NCBI RefSeq assembly: GCF_902506495.1
Contig: NZ_LR733267.1
Span: 546,352-610,351, forward strand
Origin: Pseudomonas sp. 8O
GTDB taxonomy: Bacteria > Pseudomonadota > Gammaproteobacteria > Pseudomonadales > Pseudomonadaceae
Length of the DNA stretch: 64,000 bases
Direction: 5' to 3'
Position 1 is the stretch's first letter. Every line of letters begins with the position of its first letter. The notes beneath the pieces are model-generated. The model was given only the letters and a program-made list of their open reading frames with translations, did no database searches and was not told the origin of the DNA. A program made the translations under genes and the position numbers. Below, piece after piece: positions 42,608 to 51,841 of this stretch.

Positions 42608-44071
42608 CTAACCGTTAGAAACCAGCGCTTTGGCGAGTTGATGAGCAGCATTATTAGCCTGCACTCGATTCAATGCCGCATACCCCAAAATAAATGCTGG
42701 CGGCAAAACAATGTTCCGACAGGATTTTTCAAGAGGTTGAAGAAGTAGCCCTAGCTCGGAGGCTGATTTCATCAAGCCCTCCAGATCAATACTGGATGAT
42801 GGCCAGAGCACAAAGTGAAATCCAGCGTGCTCACCGGAGATTCGATAAAACCCTGCTGCCTCTATCGACAACGTATCGATAACAACATCACGTAGAGCTT
42901 GATATTCTTTACGAGCACGACGAATGTGTCTCAAAAAAGCAGGCCCACGCATAAACTCAGCAAGACCGAGCTGCTCCGAAACGCCCACGCTACGCCCTAT
43001 CGTGCGCCATAGACTTAGTATATTTTTATGTAGATCTGGCGGAGCGATCATATAGCCTATTCGCAAGTTCGAGAACAATGCCTGATTAAAGCTTCCGCAA
43101 TAGATTACGCGCCCCATAGTATCAATAGATTTCAGCGCAGGTAGCGGAGCACTTTGATAGTTAAACTCACTATCATAGTCATCCTCAATAATCCATGCAT
43201 CCTGACGCCGCGCCCAATCAAGCAACTCCAAACGACGCGTAGCTGACATTATTACACCAAGAGGAGACTGATGAGCGGGCGTTACATACGCAAGCCGACA
43301 GTTGGCTGGAATGGTTACGCCCCGCAGATTAATACCCTCAACATCAATAGGAGCATATACGACATTAGCACCAGCCTTCTCAAAAATTCGATGTACTGCG
43401 GGGTAGCCAGGATCTTCCACACACACAGAATCATTTACATTGATCACACAGCGAGAAACCAAATCAATACTATGACGAATACCATTGGTTATAAGTATAT
43501 GCTCAGCGCAACAATCAATTCCACGATGTTTTCGAAGGTATATAGCGATCTGATTACGCAGATCAAATGTACCTTGCGACTCTATGTTACACATTTGTTC
43601 TGGCTGTATTGCAGACATCGCACGATGTAGTTGCGTAGCCCACTCAGCAGGTCTAATGAGCATCGGATTCGCCAACCGAGCAACAAAAGGAATACCTATC
43701 CTTGCCCGATAATCTTGTTCCTGTACCGGAGATACCTTCAAGTCTTCAACCGAGCTACTTTCGTCCACATCACCGTCACCGAGATTCAAGTAGCTGTTCG
43801 GCATAAGTGCGCTAACGCGGCTCCCGGAGCCAATTCTGCGAACCAGGTAGCCCTCAAGTTGCAACCTATCAAAAACGCTTTCCACAGTACCGCGCGCGAT
43901 TTTCCATCGTTCGGCTAGAACACGCGAAGAAGGTAGGCGATCACCTGATTGCAGGAGCCCATTCAGAATTGCATCTCGTATCGAGCGGTATGCGCGCTCC
44001 TGCTTCGTTAAGCCTAGAGCCTCCAATGGCATCGGAAGATCCAGACCAGATGACTTCTTGCCTTTTCCCAT
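42608..44071 (-). CDS. MocR/PdxR-type GntR regulator with altered PLP lysine
   Basis: The protein has 487 residues from the ATG at 44071 (a GTG at 44083 is the alternative). A GntR winged helix (about 15-85: ERAYRSIRDAILNGLLQSGDRLPSSRVLAERWKIARGTVESVFDRL) is joined by a linker to a class-I aminotransferase-like domain (about 125-487). The Asp/Tyr of IIEDDYDSEF are kept, but the motif normally reading GTFSKTLFP is GSFNQALFS, so Gln330 replaces the lysine that forms the PLP aldimine. It cannot bind PLP covalently in the normal way. Composition is more AT-rich than the core genome. Confidence 0.88.
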   Translation of the reverse strand: MGKGKKSSGLDLPMPLEALGLTKQERAYRSIRDAILNGLLQSGDRLPSSRVLAERWKIARGTVESVFDRLQLEGYLVRRIGSGSRVSALMPNSYLNLGDGDVDESSSVEDLKVSPVQEQDYRARIGIPFVARLANPMLIRPAEWATQLHRAMSAIQPEQMCNIESQGTFDLRNQIAIYLRKHRGIDCCAEHILITNGIRHSIDLVSRCVINVNDSVCVEDPGYPAVHRIFEKAGANVVYAPIDVEGINLRGVTIPANCRLAYVTPAHQSPLGVIMSATRRLELLDWARRQDAWIIEDDYDSEFNYQSAPLPALKSIDTMGRVIYCGSFNQALFSNLRIGYMIAPPDLHKNILSLWRTIGRSVGVSEQLGLAEFMRGPAFLRHIRRARKEYQALRDVVIDTLSIEAAGFYRISGEHAGFHFVLWPSSSIDLEGLMKSASELGLLLQPLEKSCRNIVLPPAFILGYAALNRVQANNAAHQLAKALVSNG

Positions 44072-44097
44072 AATAACCCACACTAAAACGCTTTAAA

Positions 44098-44119
44098 TGG
44101 TCCTGCCTAACGGACCACC
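44098..44119. promoter_or_regulatory. mocR promoter operator
   Basis: TGGTCC (44098-44103) and GGACCACC (44112-44119) form an inverted pair 27-48 bases upstream of the mocR-type start. A degenerate copy lies at 45348-45369 beside the eroded second mocR 5' end. Autoregulation is inferred. Confidence 0.45.
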
Positions 44120-44261
44120 CAGCAGGAAGGGAAATACTCAATCAATAAGCAATATTCACTTTCTCATACCACACACAACGCACACCGCTAATCACAACAA
44201 ACTCACTAACAGCTACATGATAGATAAATCATCGACAGCACCAATCACCTGCGCTATCCAG

Positions 44262-44993
44262 TCATTCATAATATGCCGCCGGCGCCACCTGTATTATGCC
44301 TGGCATCTCAGGTTGAATATTATCAATCGCCTTTTGTAGCTGTCGCAACTGCTGAGCGTCGCACGAGTCGCGACGGCAGTACAACCAAACCTCTTGATTG
44401 AATTGCACCAAAGGTTGCGGATTGAGCATATGATTCATTTGATACTGGCCAAATAAAAACATTAAAGTCTCATCCGGCCCCAGCACGGCATCCAACCGCC
44501 CCAAAGCCAACATTTCTACGCCCTGTCGATAATCAGATACTTCAACATGACGCGCCCCCGCTAAGCGCCCGATGATGTTATCACCTTGGCCACGCAACAC
44601 ACCAACCCTGAGCCGATCATGGGTTAAATTATCACTATTTCCCCGAGTATAAACCGATAACACTATCTCATACACTTTTGCGACAGGCACCACGCTGCTT
44701 GGCATATTATCATTCTCCAACATCAGCCCGATGTCGGCTTGACCACCCTCCAACACCCGCACCGCCCTAGCATAGGGAACCAGATGCACCTTTATATTGA
44801 TCCCAGAAAGGTACTGAAGCATTTCAGCAACCTTATTATTTACGCAACGAGCACCTTCCACCGTGTCTTCACAGTTAATAGGAGGCAAATAACCGAGCAC
44901 TAGCCGCATAGGGAGATCTGAAACCTTAGCTGCAATAGAGGCATGAGAGCAAATCGACAACCCGATCAGCAACACATAACGGCGCAAGTACAT
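44262..44993 (-). CDS. Periplasmic solute-binding protein, family 3 (amino-acid type)
   Basis: The protein has 243 residues, with GGAG six bases before the ATG. Residues 1-22 are a signal peptide (VLLIGLSICSHASIAA). The rest has the two-lobed SBP_bac_3 layout: a first lobe beginning MRLVLGYLPPINCED, RVLEGGQADIGLMLEN, then RLRVGVLRGQGD and ALGRLDAVLGPDETL. Two cysteine pairs (INCEDTVEGARC; YCRRDSC) could form disulfides. No permease lies nearby, so it may be a sensor-type or orphan binding protein. It is AT-rich and lies between the intact and eroded mocR copies. Confidence 0.75.
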   Translation of the reverse strand: MYLRRYVLLIGLSICSHASIAAKVSDLPMRLVLGYLPPINCEDTVEGARCVNNKVAEMLQYLSGINIKVHLVPYARAVRVLEGGQADIGLMLENDNMPSSVVPVAKVYEIVLSVYTRGNSDNLTHDRLRVGVLRGQGDNIIGRLAGARHVEVSDYRQGVEMLALGRLDAVLGPDETLMFLFGQYQMNHMLNPQPLVQFNQEVWLYCRRDSCDAQQLRQLQKAIDNIQPEMPGIIQVAPAAYYE

Positions 44994-45214
44994 TATTTAC
45001 TCCTAAATTAAAGCAGCGTAGATGATTGCCATCAGAATAGGCTGCAGGCCTGAAATCAACACCCATGCTCCCGGTGACTTGTTCGGTCTATCAGAGCCCC
45101 TCCCTGCAGAACTAGGTAGTCACCTAGCTATCACGATTCAAGATCCCTTGGCGAAGTACCGCGCATGATCCTTCATCGCTCTGCTGAAGCATTCGCAGAG
45201 GACTGGCAGCGCCG
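44994..45214. other. Non-coding stretch upstream of the binding-protein gene
   Basis: This stretch holds the promoter of the gene at 44262 and no supported open frame. The right part grades into the eroded mocR copy. Confidence 0.4.
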
Positions 45215-45375
45215 TAGCTCATTCAGAATTGCAATCACGCATCGAGTGGTCTGCACGCGCTTGTTTGTTGAATCCAGAGCATCCAATGGCATCGGAAGAA
45301 TCAGACCCAATGAGCGCCCCCTAATGGCCCACAGCTAAACGCCTTAAATGGCCCTACCCACCAGACCACTTAGCA
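45215..45375 (-). pseudogene. Eroded second copy of the mocR 5' end and promoter
   Basis: This segment matches 43953-44121 in order: CATTCAGAATTGCA, then ATCGAG, GAGC.TCCAATGGCATCGGAAGA and CTTTAAATGG-like (CCTTAAATGG) blocks, ending in a degraded TGGTCC/GGACCAC operator. In the copy the start codon position reads CCTAATGGCCC instead of containing CAT, and there are small indels, so no protein can be made. It is a remnant of an ancestral duplicate of the regulator gene. Confidence 0.75.
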
Positions 45376-45421
45376 CGTAGTGTACGTGTGCGTACAGATA
45401 TGAAACCTTCAATATTTTGCC

Positions 45422-46093
45422 ATGCCACTAACAGATTACTTGCTCTTAATAATCATTGCCGCAACCCAAATCAGACCAATCAAATCGCCCACAGTATTCT
45501 TAACAAAAAGATCAATCACATGCAGCCCAAGCTTGGAAATATTGATACACACAGGAAGCTTAGCCGCAATCACCACACTTGCAAGCACTGCCATTTTAAT
45601 AATTCATTCCATTATATCGACATATCCTAACACCCTCACAATATTAAAAATAACCGGCGCCTCATACCTGACATGGTTCAGCATAAGGGAAATCACAGCA
45701 AAAACCAGGATCCATAAAAATAACAAACAGACTATCGCCTATGGTCAGTTCACAACCCTCTGGACAAGATCCTTTACCTCAGAGATACGCAACACAAGAA
45801 CGATTCTATTTTTTTCATCATTACTAACACAATTTATCGACTCACCTGACAACTATCAAATCTCAAACTTGGCGCAGCTAACCTTGACCTTCATTATTGT
45901 TCAAGCCCTGGCTTTAACACCTCTCACCCCACCCAGAAGAACCTCAAAGCAACGGACAATAAAAAACACATTAGACTCGCTCAAAAAAATTGCCAGCGCA
46001 GCTTTAATTATTTTTTTCTGGAGTAACATTAGTTTTAGCACACACAATTCAACAGCCGGCATCAGCAGCGCAAGCACCCAAACCAGACTCTAG
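45422..46093 (+). pseudogene. Decayed LysE/RhtB-family exporter
   Basis: The frame stays open for 223 codons, but the sequence is strongly AT-rich and degenerate. It keeps the outline of RhtB exporters: LTDYLLLIIIAATQ at the start, LTILKITGASYLTWFSIREI, then TRTILFFSSLLTQFID (compare NPKALLFFxALxPQFID) and a C-terminal helix. The SPGP motif after helix 1 is lost (IRPIKSPTVF). The gene would be divergent from the eroded mocR copy and share its operator, the arrangement common for MocR-exporter pairs. Confidence 0.5.
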
Positions 46094-46644
46094 CTCAAAA
46101 AAGATAGCCACTAATAACAGCCTTATAACCTTACGACTGAAAACCTCAACGCTGAAGTATTGGCGTATGGCCCACTACTTCGATCAGGTAGGTGAGACTG
46201 ACGAAACCGGAGCGCACATAGCAAGCTAAGCGCCCTCAATCTGCCAGACTCAAAAAAAGCCACAGCCTAGTACCAAATTCGCAAAATCATCCAAGCCAGA
46301 AGGCCTTAGATCCGCAAAACTCTTCGTATGAGCTTGCAAGCACAGCTGAAGGCACGAAATCGAACGCACCCACATATCAAGGCGCCTCCCATGTCGTGGT
46401 GGCATCTAACCCAGAGAAGGTTGCCATGAGGACAGTGAAATCAGCTCAATCGAACTTTAACTAATGATATGCAGCGCTACCTACAACAAACCTACATCAC
46501 CTTACTGCCATCCAAGAATCACAATGCGCACAACCTTTGTTATTCAGACAACTCAGCAATAACAGTCCTTGGTCACAACACCGCTAACACCTTAGCACCC
46601 ATCTAAAGCGACACCTGACATTAATATATAAATGGAGTCCATCT
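46094..46644. other. AT-rich non-coding region
   Basis: I see no frame with protein character in either direction over these 551 bases. The promoter of ohr should lie at the right end. It is probably the decayed right part of the accessory segment; no repeat of the ssrA 3' end was found here by eye. Confidence 0.5.
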
Positions 46645-47073
46645 ATGCTTATTGAAACCATCGCCTATCGTGCCTATGCAGAAGCTACCGGCGGACGCGA
46701 CGGCCGTGCAATATCCTCCGACGGAGTGCTTGACGTCGCCCTGACCACCCCAAAGGAACTCGGAGGTGCTGGCGGCCACGGCACTAACCCGGAACAATTA
46801 TTCGCAGCAGGATATTCAGCTTGCTTCATTGGTGCCATGAAGTTTGTTGCCAGCCGCGACAAGCTGAACATGCCAGCGGACACGTCAATTGAAGGTGTAG
46901 TGGGTATCGGCGCAATACCCAATGGCTTTGGTATCGAAGTCGAGTTACGCATCAGCTTGCCGGGTATGAATCGCGAGAGTGCCCAGAACCTGATAGAGCG
47001 CGCGCACATCGTTTGCCCCTATTCCAATGCTACCCGGGGCAATATTGATGTAACTCTAACTTTACTTGTTTAG
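46645..47073 (+). CDS. ohr: Organic hydroperoxide resistance protein Ohr
   Basis: The protein has 142 residues, with GGAG seven bases upstream. It has the Ohr/OsmC fold and the two reactive cysteines, Cys60 (AAGYSACFIGAM) and Cys124 (HIVCPYSNATRGN), plus Arg21 region (GGRDGRA) and Glu50 (GTNPEQLFAAG). The enzyme reduces organic hydroperoxides with lipoylated proteins as electron donors. No ohrR gene is adjacent. It may be cotranscribed with the alpha/beta hydrolase 51 bases downstream. Confidence 0.95.
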   Translation: MLIETIAYRAYAEATGGRDGRAISSDGVLDVALTTPKELGGAGGHGTNPEQLFAAGYSACFIGAMKFVASRDKLNMPADTSIEGVVGIGAIPNGFGIEVELRISLPGMNRESAQNLIERAHIVCPYSNATRGNIDVTLTLLV

Positions 47074-47124
47074 CCGTCCGCCTCCACCTTCATTGACACA
47101 TCGCACAACTACGGAGCGCATAAG

Positions 47125-48141
47125 ATGAACATCTGGCATACCTTACCTATGGCCATATTCACCCTGTCCCTTAACGCTGCCGTTGCTGCCGGCAGCCCCG
47201 GCGTGGAACGCAATACCCAGGTTTTCCTCGATGCCCTGGCAGCCGGTGGCGGTCAGCCGCTGGAAACCCTCTCGCCGAAAGACGCCCGCGCCGTACTGGT
47301 GGGTGCTCAGGCCAGTGTCAAGGTGGACCTGTCCGGCATCGTCGCGGACACCAAGGTGATCCAGGTGAATGGCCAGTCGCTCACCCTCAAGGTGGTGCGC
47401 CCCGAAGGTGCTCGCGGCATTCTGCCGGGCTTCATGTTCTTCCACGGCGGTGGCTGGGTGCTGGGCGATTATCCGACCCACGAACGCCTGATCCGTGACT
47501 TGGTAGTAGGTTCTGGCGCAGCCGCGATTTACGTCGACTACACGCCGTCGCCGGAAGCCAAGTACCCGACCGCCATCAACCAGGCCTATGCCGCCACGAA
47601 GTGGGTCGCCGATAACGGCAGCCAGATCGGTGTCGACGGCTCGCGTCTGGCCGTAGCCGGTAATAGCGTCGGCGGTAACATGGCCGCCGTGGTGGCCATC
47701 AAGGCCAAGGAAGCCGGTACGCCGAAACTGCGCGCCCAGGTGTTGCTGTGGCCGGTGACCGACGCCAATTTCAACAACGGTTCCTACAACCAGTTCGCCG
47801 AAGGCCACTTCCTGACCCGCGGCATGATGGAATGGTTCTGGGACAACTACACCACCGACCCGAAGCAGCGTAACGAGATCCATGCCTCACCACTGCGTGC
47901 CAGCCTGGAACAGCTCAAAGGCCTGCCGCCAGCACTGGTGCAGACCGCCGAAATGGACGTGCTGCGTGACGAAGGCGAAGCCTACGCTCGCCGCCTGAAC
48001 GCCGCCGGTGTGCCGGTGACTGCCGTACGCTACAACGGCATGATCCACGACTACGGCCTGCTCAATGTGGTGTCCGAAGTCCCGGCAGTGCAGTCGGCTT
48101 TGCAACAGGCAGGAAGCCTATTGCGTGCTCATCTGGATTGA
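47125..48141 (+). CDS. Exported alpha/beta hydrolase (HSL-type esterase)
   Basis: The protein has 338 residues with GGAG eight bases before the ATG. Residues 1-22 are a signal peptide (LPMAIFTLSLNAAVAAG). The hormone-sensitive-lipase motif HGGGWVLGDYPTH forms the oxyanion hole, GNSVGGNM is the nucleophile elbow, and the Asp (TAEMDVLRDEG) and His (GMIHDYG) complete the triad. It should hydrolyse small esters in the periplasm or outside. Its codon use is clearly GC-rich, unlike the AT-rich genes around it, suggesting a different history. Confidence 0.9.
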   Translation: MNIWHTLPMAIFTLSLNAAVAAGSPGVERNTQVFLDALAAGGGQPLETLSPKDARAVLVGAQASVKVDLSGIVADTKVIQVNGQSLTLKVVRPEGARGILPGFMFFHGGGWVLGDYPTHERLIRDLVVGSGAAAIYVDYTPSPEAKYPTAINQAYAATKWVADNGSQIGVDGSRLAVAGNSVGGNMAAVVAIKAKEAGTPKLRAQVLLWPVTDANFNNGSYNQFAEGHFLTRGMMEWFWDNYTTDPKQRNEIHASPLRASLEQLKGLPPALVQTAEMDVLRDEGEAYARRLNAAGVPVTAVRYNGMIHDYGLLNVVSEVPAVQSALQQAGSLLRAHLD

Positions 48142-48327
48142 TCAGAGCACTTTCATACCAAAGCAATAAAGTCCGCGACGCACTGAAGACGAACGGTCCA
48201 ACCTTGGCTCCAGTCGCAGCGCCTATCTGAACCCATGACGGCCGATCGGCCCTCAATTCGACCAGTGGCGCGCATCGGTGCGCGTCGCTGGGTCGGCAAG
48301 ACTAACGCTTCGAATAGAGTCTCTAGG

Positions 48328-48903
48328 ATGAGCAAAGCGCAGCCTGAAACAGTAACGCTTGTTGTACGTCACCAAGTTCGCACATGCCGTGTTCCACGCT
48401 ACGAGTCCTGGTTGCGCAGAATCATCGCAACAGCAAGCCAATGCCCCGGGCACCTGGGTGTAGATGTGGTCCGTAGCCATCAGGCCAAAATATCGCTGTT
48501 TACATGCGTGCTGCGCTTCGCCCATCTGGAGCAATTGAAGAACTGGGTAAATTCGGAACAGCGGCGCCTATTGATCGCCGAAGTCGAACCGTTGCTGTAT
48601 GCCAGCGATCAGATAGAAATAAACCAGAATAAAGAATTCTGGTTCGCTCCAGAGACCGCAGACGCACCGCCGCCAAGATGGAAACAGGCCTGCGTCACCT
48701 TTCTCGTGATCCTCCCACTGAGCCTATTCCTACCACTACTCTGGCAGCCCATATTTCAATTCGCTCCTTGGCTAGGAGGCTATCTGGCTAGCAACGTGCT
48801 GATCACACTGAGTATCGTCCTGCTAGTGGTATATCGACTCATGCCAATGGCTACGCGGTTATTCGCTGGCTGGCTTGGCAATACTGACTCTTCAACTGAT
48901 TGA
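48328..48903 (+). CDS. ABM-domain protein with two membrane helices
   Basis: The protein has 191 residues from the ATG at 48328. Residues about 8-100 resemble an antibiotic-biosynthesis-monooxygenase (ABM) dimeric barrel (ETVTLVVRHQVRTCRVPRYESWLRRIIATASQCPGHLGVDVVR). The C-terminal part has two helices (ACVTFLVILPLSLFLPLLW and LASNVLITLSIVLLVVYRLM). Such membrane-tethered ABM proteins are common near hydrolases and stress genes, and their function is unknown. The ribosome binding site is weak. Confidence 0.75.
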   Translation: MSKAQPETVTLVVRHQVRTCRVPRYESWLRRIIATASQCPGHLGVDVVRSHQAKISLFTCVLRFAHLEQLKNWVNSEQRRLLIAEVEPLLYASDQIEINQNKEFWFAPETADAPPPRWKQACVTFLVILPLSLFLPLLWQPIFQFAPWLGGYLASNVLITLSIVLLVVYRLMPMATRLFAGWLGNTDSSTD

Positions 48904-49004
48904 CCTGCCTAATAGCTGATCATTTAATAAATCTGTTGTCCTGCCTGACCCTCTAACTCGGCTATACAACTAGCAACCAACACCTGATTGAGTGCAGTAT
49001 CAGA

Positions 49005-51119
49005 TTGAAAGCTTCTAAGCTATTGATGTCCTATCTCATTATCACACACGTGACCATGTGGACGTTGTACTGCCTAGCCTACAGTACATCAAGCCTAGCG
49101 GATGAAAACGACCTTGCGCAAATAGAACACAGCCGCTGGACTCTCAATAACAACATAACCAGGCAGATCAGCGCTTTAACCAAAACACGCGACGGGTACC
49201 TGTGGTTAGCAACTCAAGACGGACTCTATCGCTTCGATGGCTTGGACTTTAAGAACTACCGTATGCCAGACAGTCATGAACTGAGCGTAATCTCTAGCAT
49301 GCTGGCGAGCGACTTCGGTCTCTGGGTAGGACTTCGGAACGGGGTTATTCATCTGATAACATCCATGGACGAAGAACCAAGCAGCATCGACCTTGGTCGA
49401 GGCCCTATCAACGCCTTGGCCCAAACGCCTGACGGCAGCGTGTGGGCCGCTGCCAATCACGGTCTGATGCGATTTGATGGGAAACGTTGGCAGCAACAGG
49501 GTAGTGCGGAAGGCTTCCTGGGCAAAAGCGCCTACAGTGTATTCGTCGACAGCGTTGACCGCCTTTGGGTCGCCGATGAGCAGCGTCTCTACGTCCTCAC
49601 CCCTGGCGAAAGCAGGATGGAGGATACAGGCGTCCGCAGCCAATATATACGCCAGATGGCGCAGGCAAGTGACGGCGCACTATGGCTGATTGAGCGTGGA
49701 AGCAAGAGCCTGCTGAAGATCAAGACCGGCCAGCCAGAACTGCAGACTACTCATGTAGCCATCAGCGAAGAAGCGACCACTATATTGTTCGACCAGCATG
49801 GCTGCCTATGGTTAAGTACTGCTGGCGGCGGTTTATTTCATGTGACAAAACCCAACGAATTCAGCCCTGAAGGTTTTAACCATCTGGAAAAAATTTCTTC
49901 GCTTGACGGGCTTAGTTCCGAATTTTCAGGACCGTTACTTGAAGACGACGCGGGCAGCATATGGGTTGGCACGCAGACAGGACTCGACCGACTGCGCTCC
50001 ACGTTCACATTGAAGACGCCTACACCACCAAAGGTATATATCGAATCACTTGATGTGGACGGCAGGAAGATACCTCCAGAGCAAAAGCTAAAGCTTCCAG
50101 AAAACATTCAAGCCCTTACTATTCAATTCAGTGCATTGAATCTATTAGCCTCCGAAGACTCCCGGATCTCTTATACCCTAGAAGGTCATGATCATCAGTG
50201 GCATGCGGCAGAGGGAGCACGCAAAGTAACCTATAATAATCTCTCTGAAGGTGAGTACCTATTCAAAGTCCGCATCCATAATCCAAATAGCTCGACCAGG
50301 GAGTGGGTGTCTGAGTTAGGCTTTACTATTGCTGCAAAATTTTACCACCATCCATTATTCATCCTATTCGTAGGGTGCCTTGTGATTATCGCGCTCCGCC
50401 TGATCTATCGCATGAATTTACAACTGACCGCAGATCGGTTACGCGCACGCCTGGAAGAACGTCACCTTGAGCGTGAGCGTATTGCCCGTGACCTTCACGA
50501 CACGTTGCTCCAAGGTGTACAAGGTTTGATGCTGCATGTGCAGGCCGCAGTGGACAGCCTACCCGCAGAGCTAACAGCCAAGGCAAAGCTGGACTCTGCA
50601 ATGGACCGTATCGACCAAGTCATTAGCGAAGGTCGCGACAGAGTCAGTAACTTACGCACTCCACTCTACTCTTGCGAGGATTTACCCCAGGCACTGAAAG
50701 ATTTAGAACACGTCTTGAGCCACAACGGGATTTCCTACAATGTTCTAGTCAACGGCTCCCCACGCAATCTGCATCCAGTTGCGTATGACGAAATATATCA
50801 AATAGCGCGCGAGGCTATCAGAAACGCCTTTCAACACGCCCACGCGCACTCAATCCAGGTAGAGTTAGAGTATGTTGAGCGAGCATTCAGACTGAGTGTA
50901 ATTGACGATGGACGAGGCATTCTCATCGAGAAAATGCAAGCTGCCTTCCCCAACGATCGATGGGGACTGATTGGCATGTACGAACGCGCATCAAAAATTG
51001 GTGGCACACTTATCATTCGCAGCACTCCAAACGAAGGAAGCGAAGTCAAATTTACGCTCCCAGCAAAACTGGCTTACCCTCGCAAGAGAAATTCAAGACT
51101 CACTCGTTACCACGAATAG
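49005..51119 (+). CDS. Sensor histidine kinase with propeller sensor (NarL-type)
   Basis: The protein has 704 residues from a TTG at 49005; an ATG at 49026 would remove seven. A signal/anchor helix (about 8-30) is followed by two-component propeller repeats (SALTKTRDGYLWLATQDGLYRFDG, NALAQTPDGSVWAAANHGLMRFDG), a Y_Y_Y domain (about 340-440), a membrane helix (about 452-470), HisKA_3 with His498 (RERIARDLHDTLLQG) and a HATPase domain (DDGRGI). It phosphorylates the response regulator encoded nine bases downstream. The ligand is unknown. Confidence 0.92.
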   Translation: MKASKLLMSYLIITHVTMWTLYCLAYSTSSLADENDLAQIEHSRWTLNNNITRQISALTKTRDGYLWLATQDGLYRFDGLDFKNYRMPDSHELSVISSMLASDFGLWVGLRNGVIHLITSMDEEPSSIDLGRGPINALAQTPDGSVWAAANHGLMRFDGKRWQQQGSAEGFLGKSAYSVFVDSVDRLWVADEQRLYVLTPGESRMEDTGVRSQYIRQMAQASDGALWLIERGSKSLLKIKTGQPELQTTHVAISEEATTILFDQHGCLWLSTAGGGLFHVTKPNEFSPEGFNHLEKISSLDGLSSEFSGPLLEDDAGSIWVGTQTGLDRLRSTFTLKTPTPPKVYIESLDVDGRKIPPEQKLKLPENIQALTIQFSALNLLASEDSRISYTLEGHDHQWHAAEGARKVTYNNLSEGEYLFKVRIHNPNSSTREWVSELGFTIAAKFYHHPLFILFVGCLVIIALRLIYRMNLQLTADRLRARLEERHLERERIARDLHDTLLQGVQGLMLHVQAAVDSLPAELTAKAKLDSAMDRIDQVISEGRDRVSNLRTPLYSCEDLPQALKDLEHVLSHNGISYNVLVNGSPRNLHPVAYDEIYQIAREAIRNAFQHAHAHSIQVELEYVERAFRLSVIDDGRGILIEKMQAAFPNDRWGLIGMYERASKIGGTLIIRSTPNEGSEVKFTLPAKLAYPRKRNSRLTRYHE

Positions 51120-51128
51120 ATAACACTG

Positions 51129-51770
51129 ATGACATCTTTACACCCCGTTCGCGTTCTAGCCGTAGACGACCATCCACTATTACGAGAGGGCATCGCTGCA
51201 TTAATATCAAATCATAGTGACATCCAACTGGCGGCCGAAGCCAAAGATGGAGTGGAAGCTATAGAGTGTTACCGCCGACTACGTCCCGATGTCGTCCTGA
51301 TGGATCTACAGATGCCGCGAATGAATGGTATCGAGAGCATTCAAGCCATACGCAGCGAATATCCAGAAGCACGCATCGCAGTTCTCACCACGTACAGCGG
51401 CGACGCCAGGACCTTAATTGCAATTAAATCTGGCGCGCAGGGCTACATATTAAAAAACGGGCTTCGAAAAGAATTAGTAGAGGCAATCCGTCATTTAGCG
51501 GCAGGCAAACGCTACATGCCTGCAGAGATAGCCGGCCAACTGATCGAGTACATCGATCAAGAATGTTTAACGAATCGAGAGATAGCCATATTACAAGCCA
51601 CTGCCCTTGGCTATTCAAACCGCGAAATATCTTCACGGCTACACATCACCGAAGAGACGGTTAAAGGACACATAAAATTAATCATGCGCAAACTAGGCGC
51701 TAGAAACCGCACGCATGCAGTGGCCATTGGTATAAAACGCGGAATCATTGATGCCTTAACAGCACTCTAG
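51129..51770 (+). CDS. NarL/LuxR family response regulator
   Basis: The protein has 213 residues. A receiver domain with Asp59 (VVLMDLQMPRMNG), acidic pair DD13-14 region (VLAVDDHPLLREG) and Lys (KNG) is followed by a LuxR helix-turn-helix (LTNREIAILQATALGYSNREISSRLHITEETVKGHIKLIMRKLGARNR). It is the partner of the preceding kinase and its targets are not visible; the neighbouring ohr-hydrolase genes are candidates. Confidence 0.93.
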   Translation: MTSLHPVRVLAVDDHPLLREGIAALISNHSDIQLAAEAKDGVEAIECYRRLRPDVVLMDLQMPRMNGIESIQAIRSEYPEARIAVLTTYSGDARTLIAIKSGAQGYILKNGLRKELVEAIRHLAAGKRYMPAEIAGQLIEYIDQECLTNREIAILQATALGYSNREISSRLHITEETVKGHIKLIMRKLGARNRTHAVAIGIKRGIIDALTAL

Positions 51771-51841
51771 CACTGACATTCAGGAATTCTTTTGTATCAG
51801 TAAGGGCAAAGTGTGATCTTGCCGCTCGATTTGCAGTGTGT

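Noticed and set aside
45388..45630. An 80-codon plus-strand frame overlapping the LysE remnant
   Set aside because: Asn/His/Lys-rich composition without domain; it is another frame of the decayed exporter.
41094..46644. A second attachment site (attR) for an ssrA island
   Set aside because: I looked for a repeat of GGTTCAAATCCCCCCGG or GGCTCCACCA downstream and saw none.
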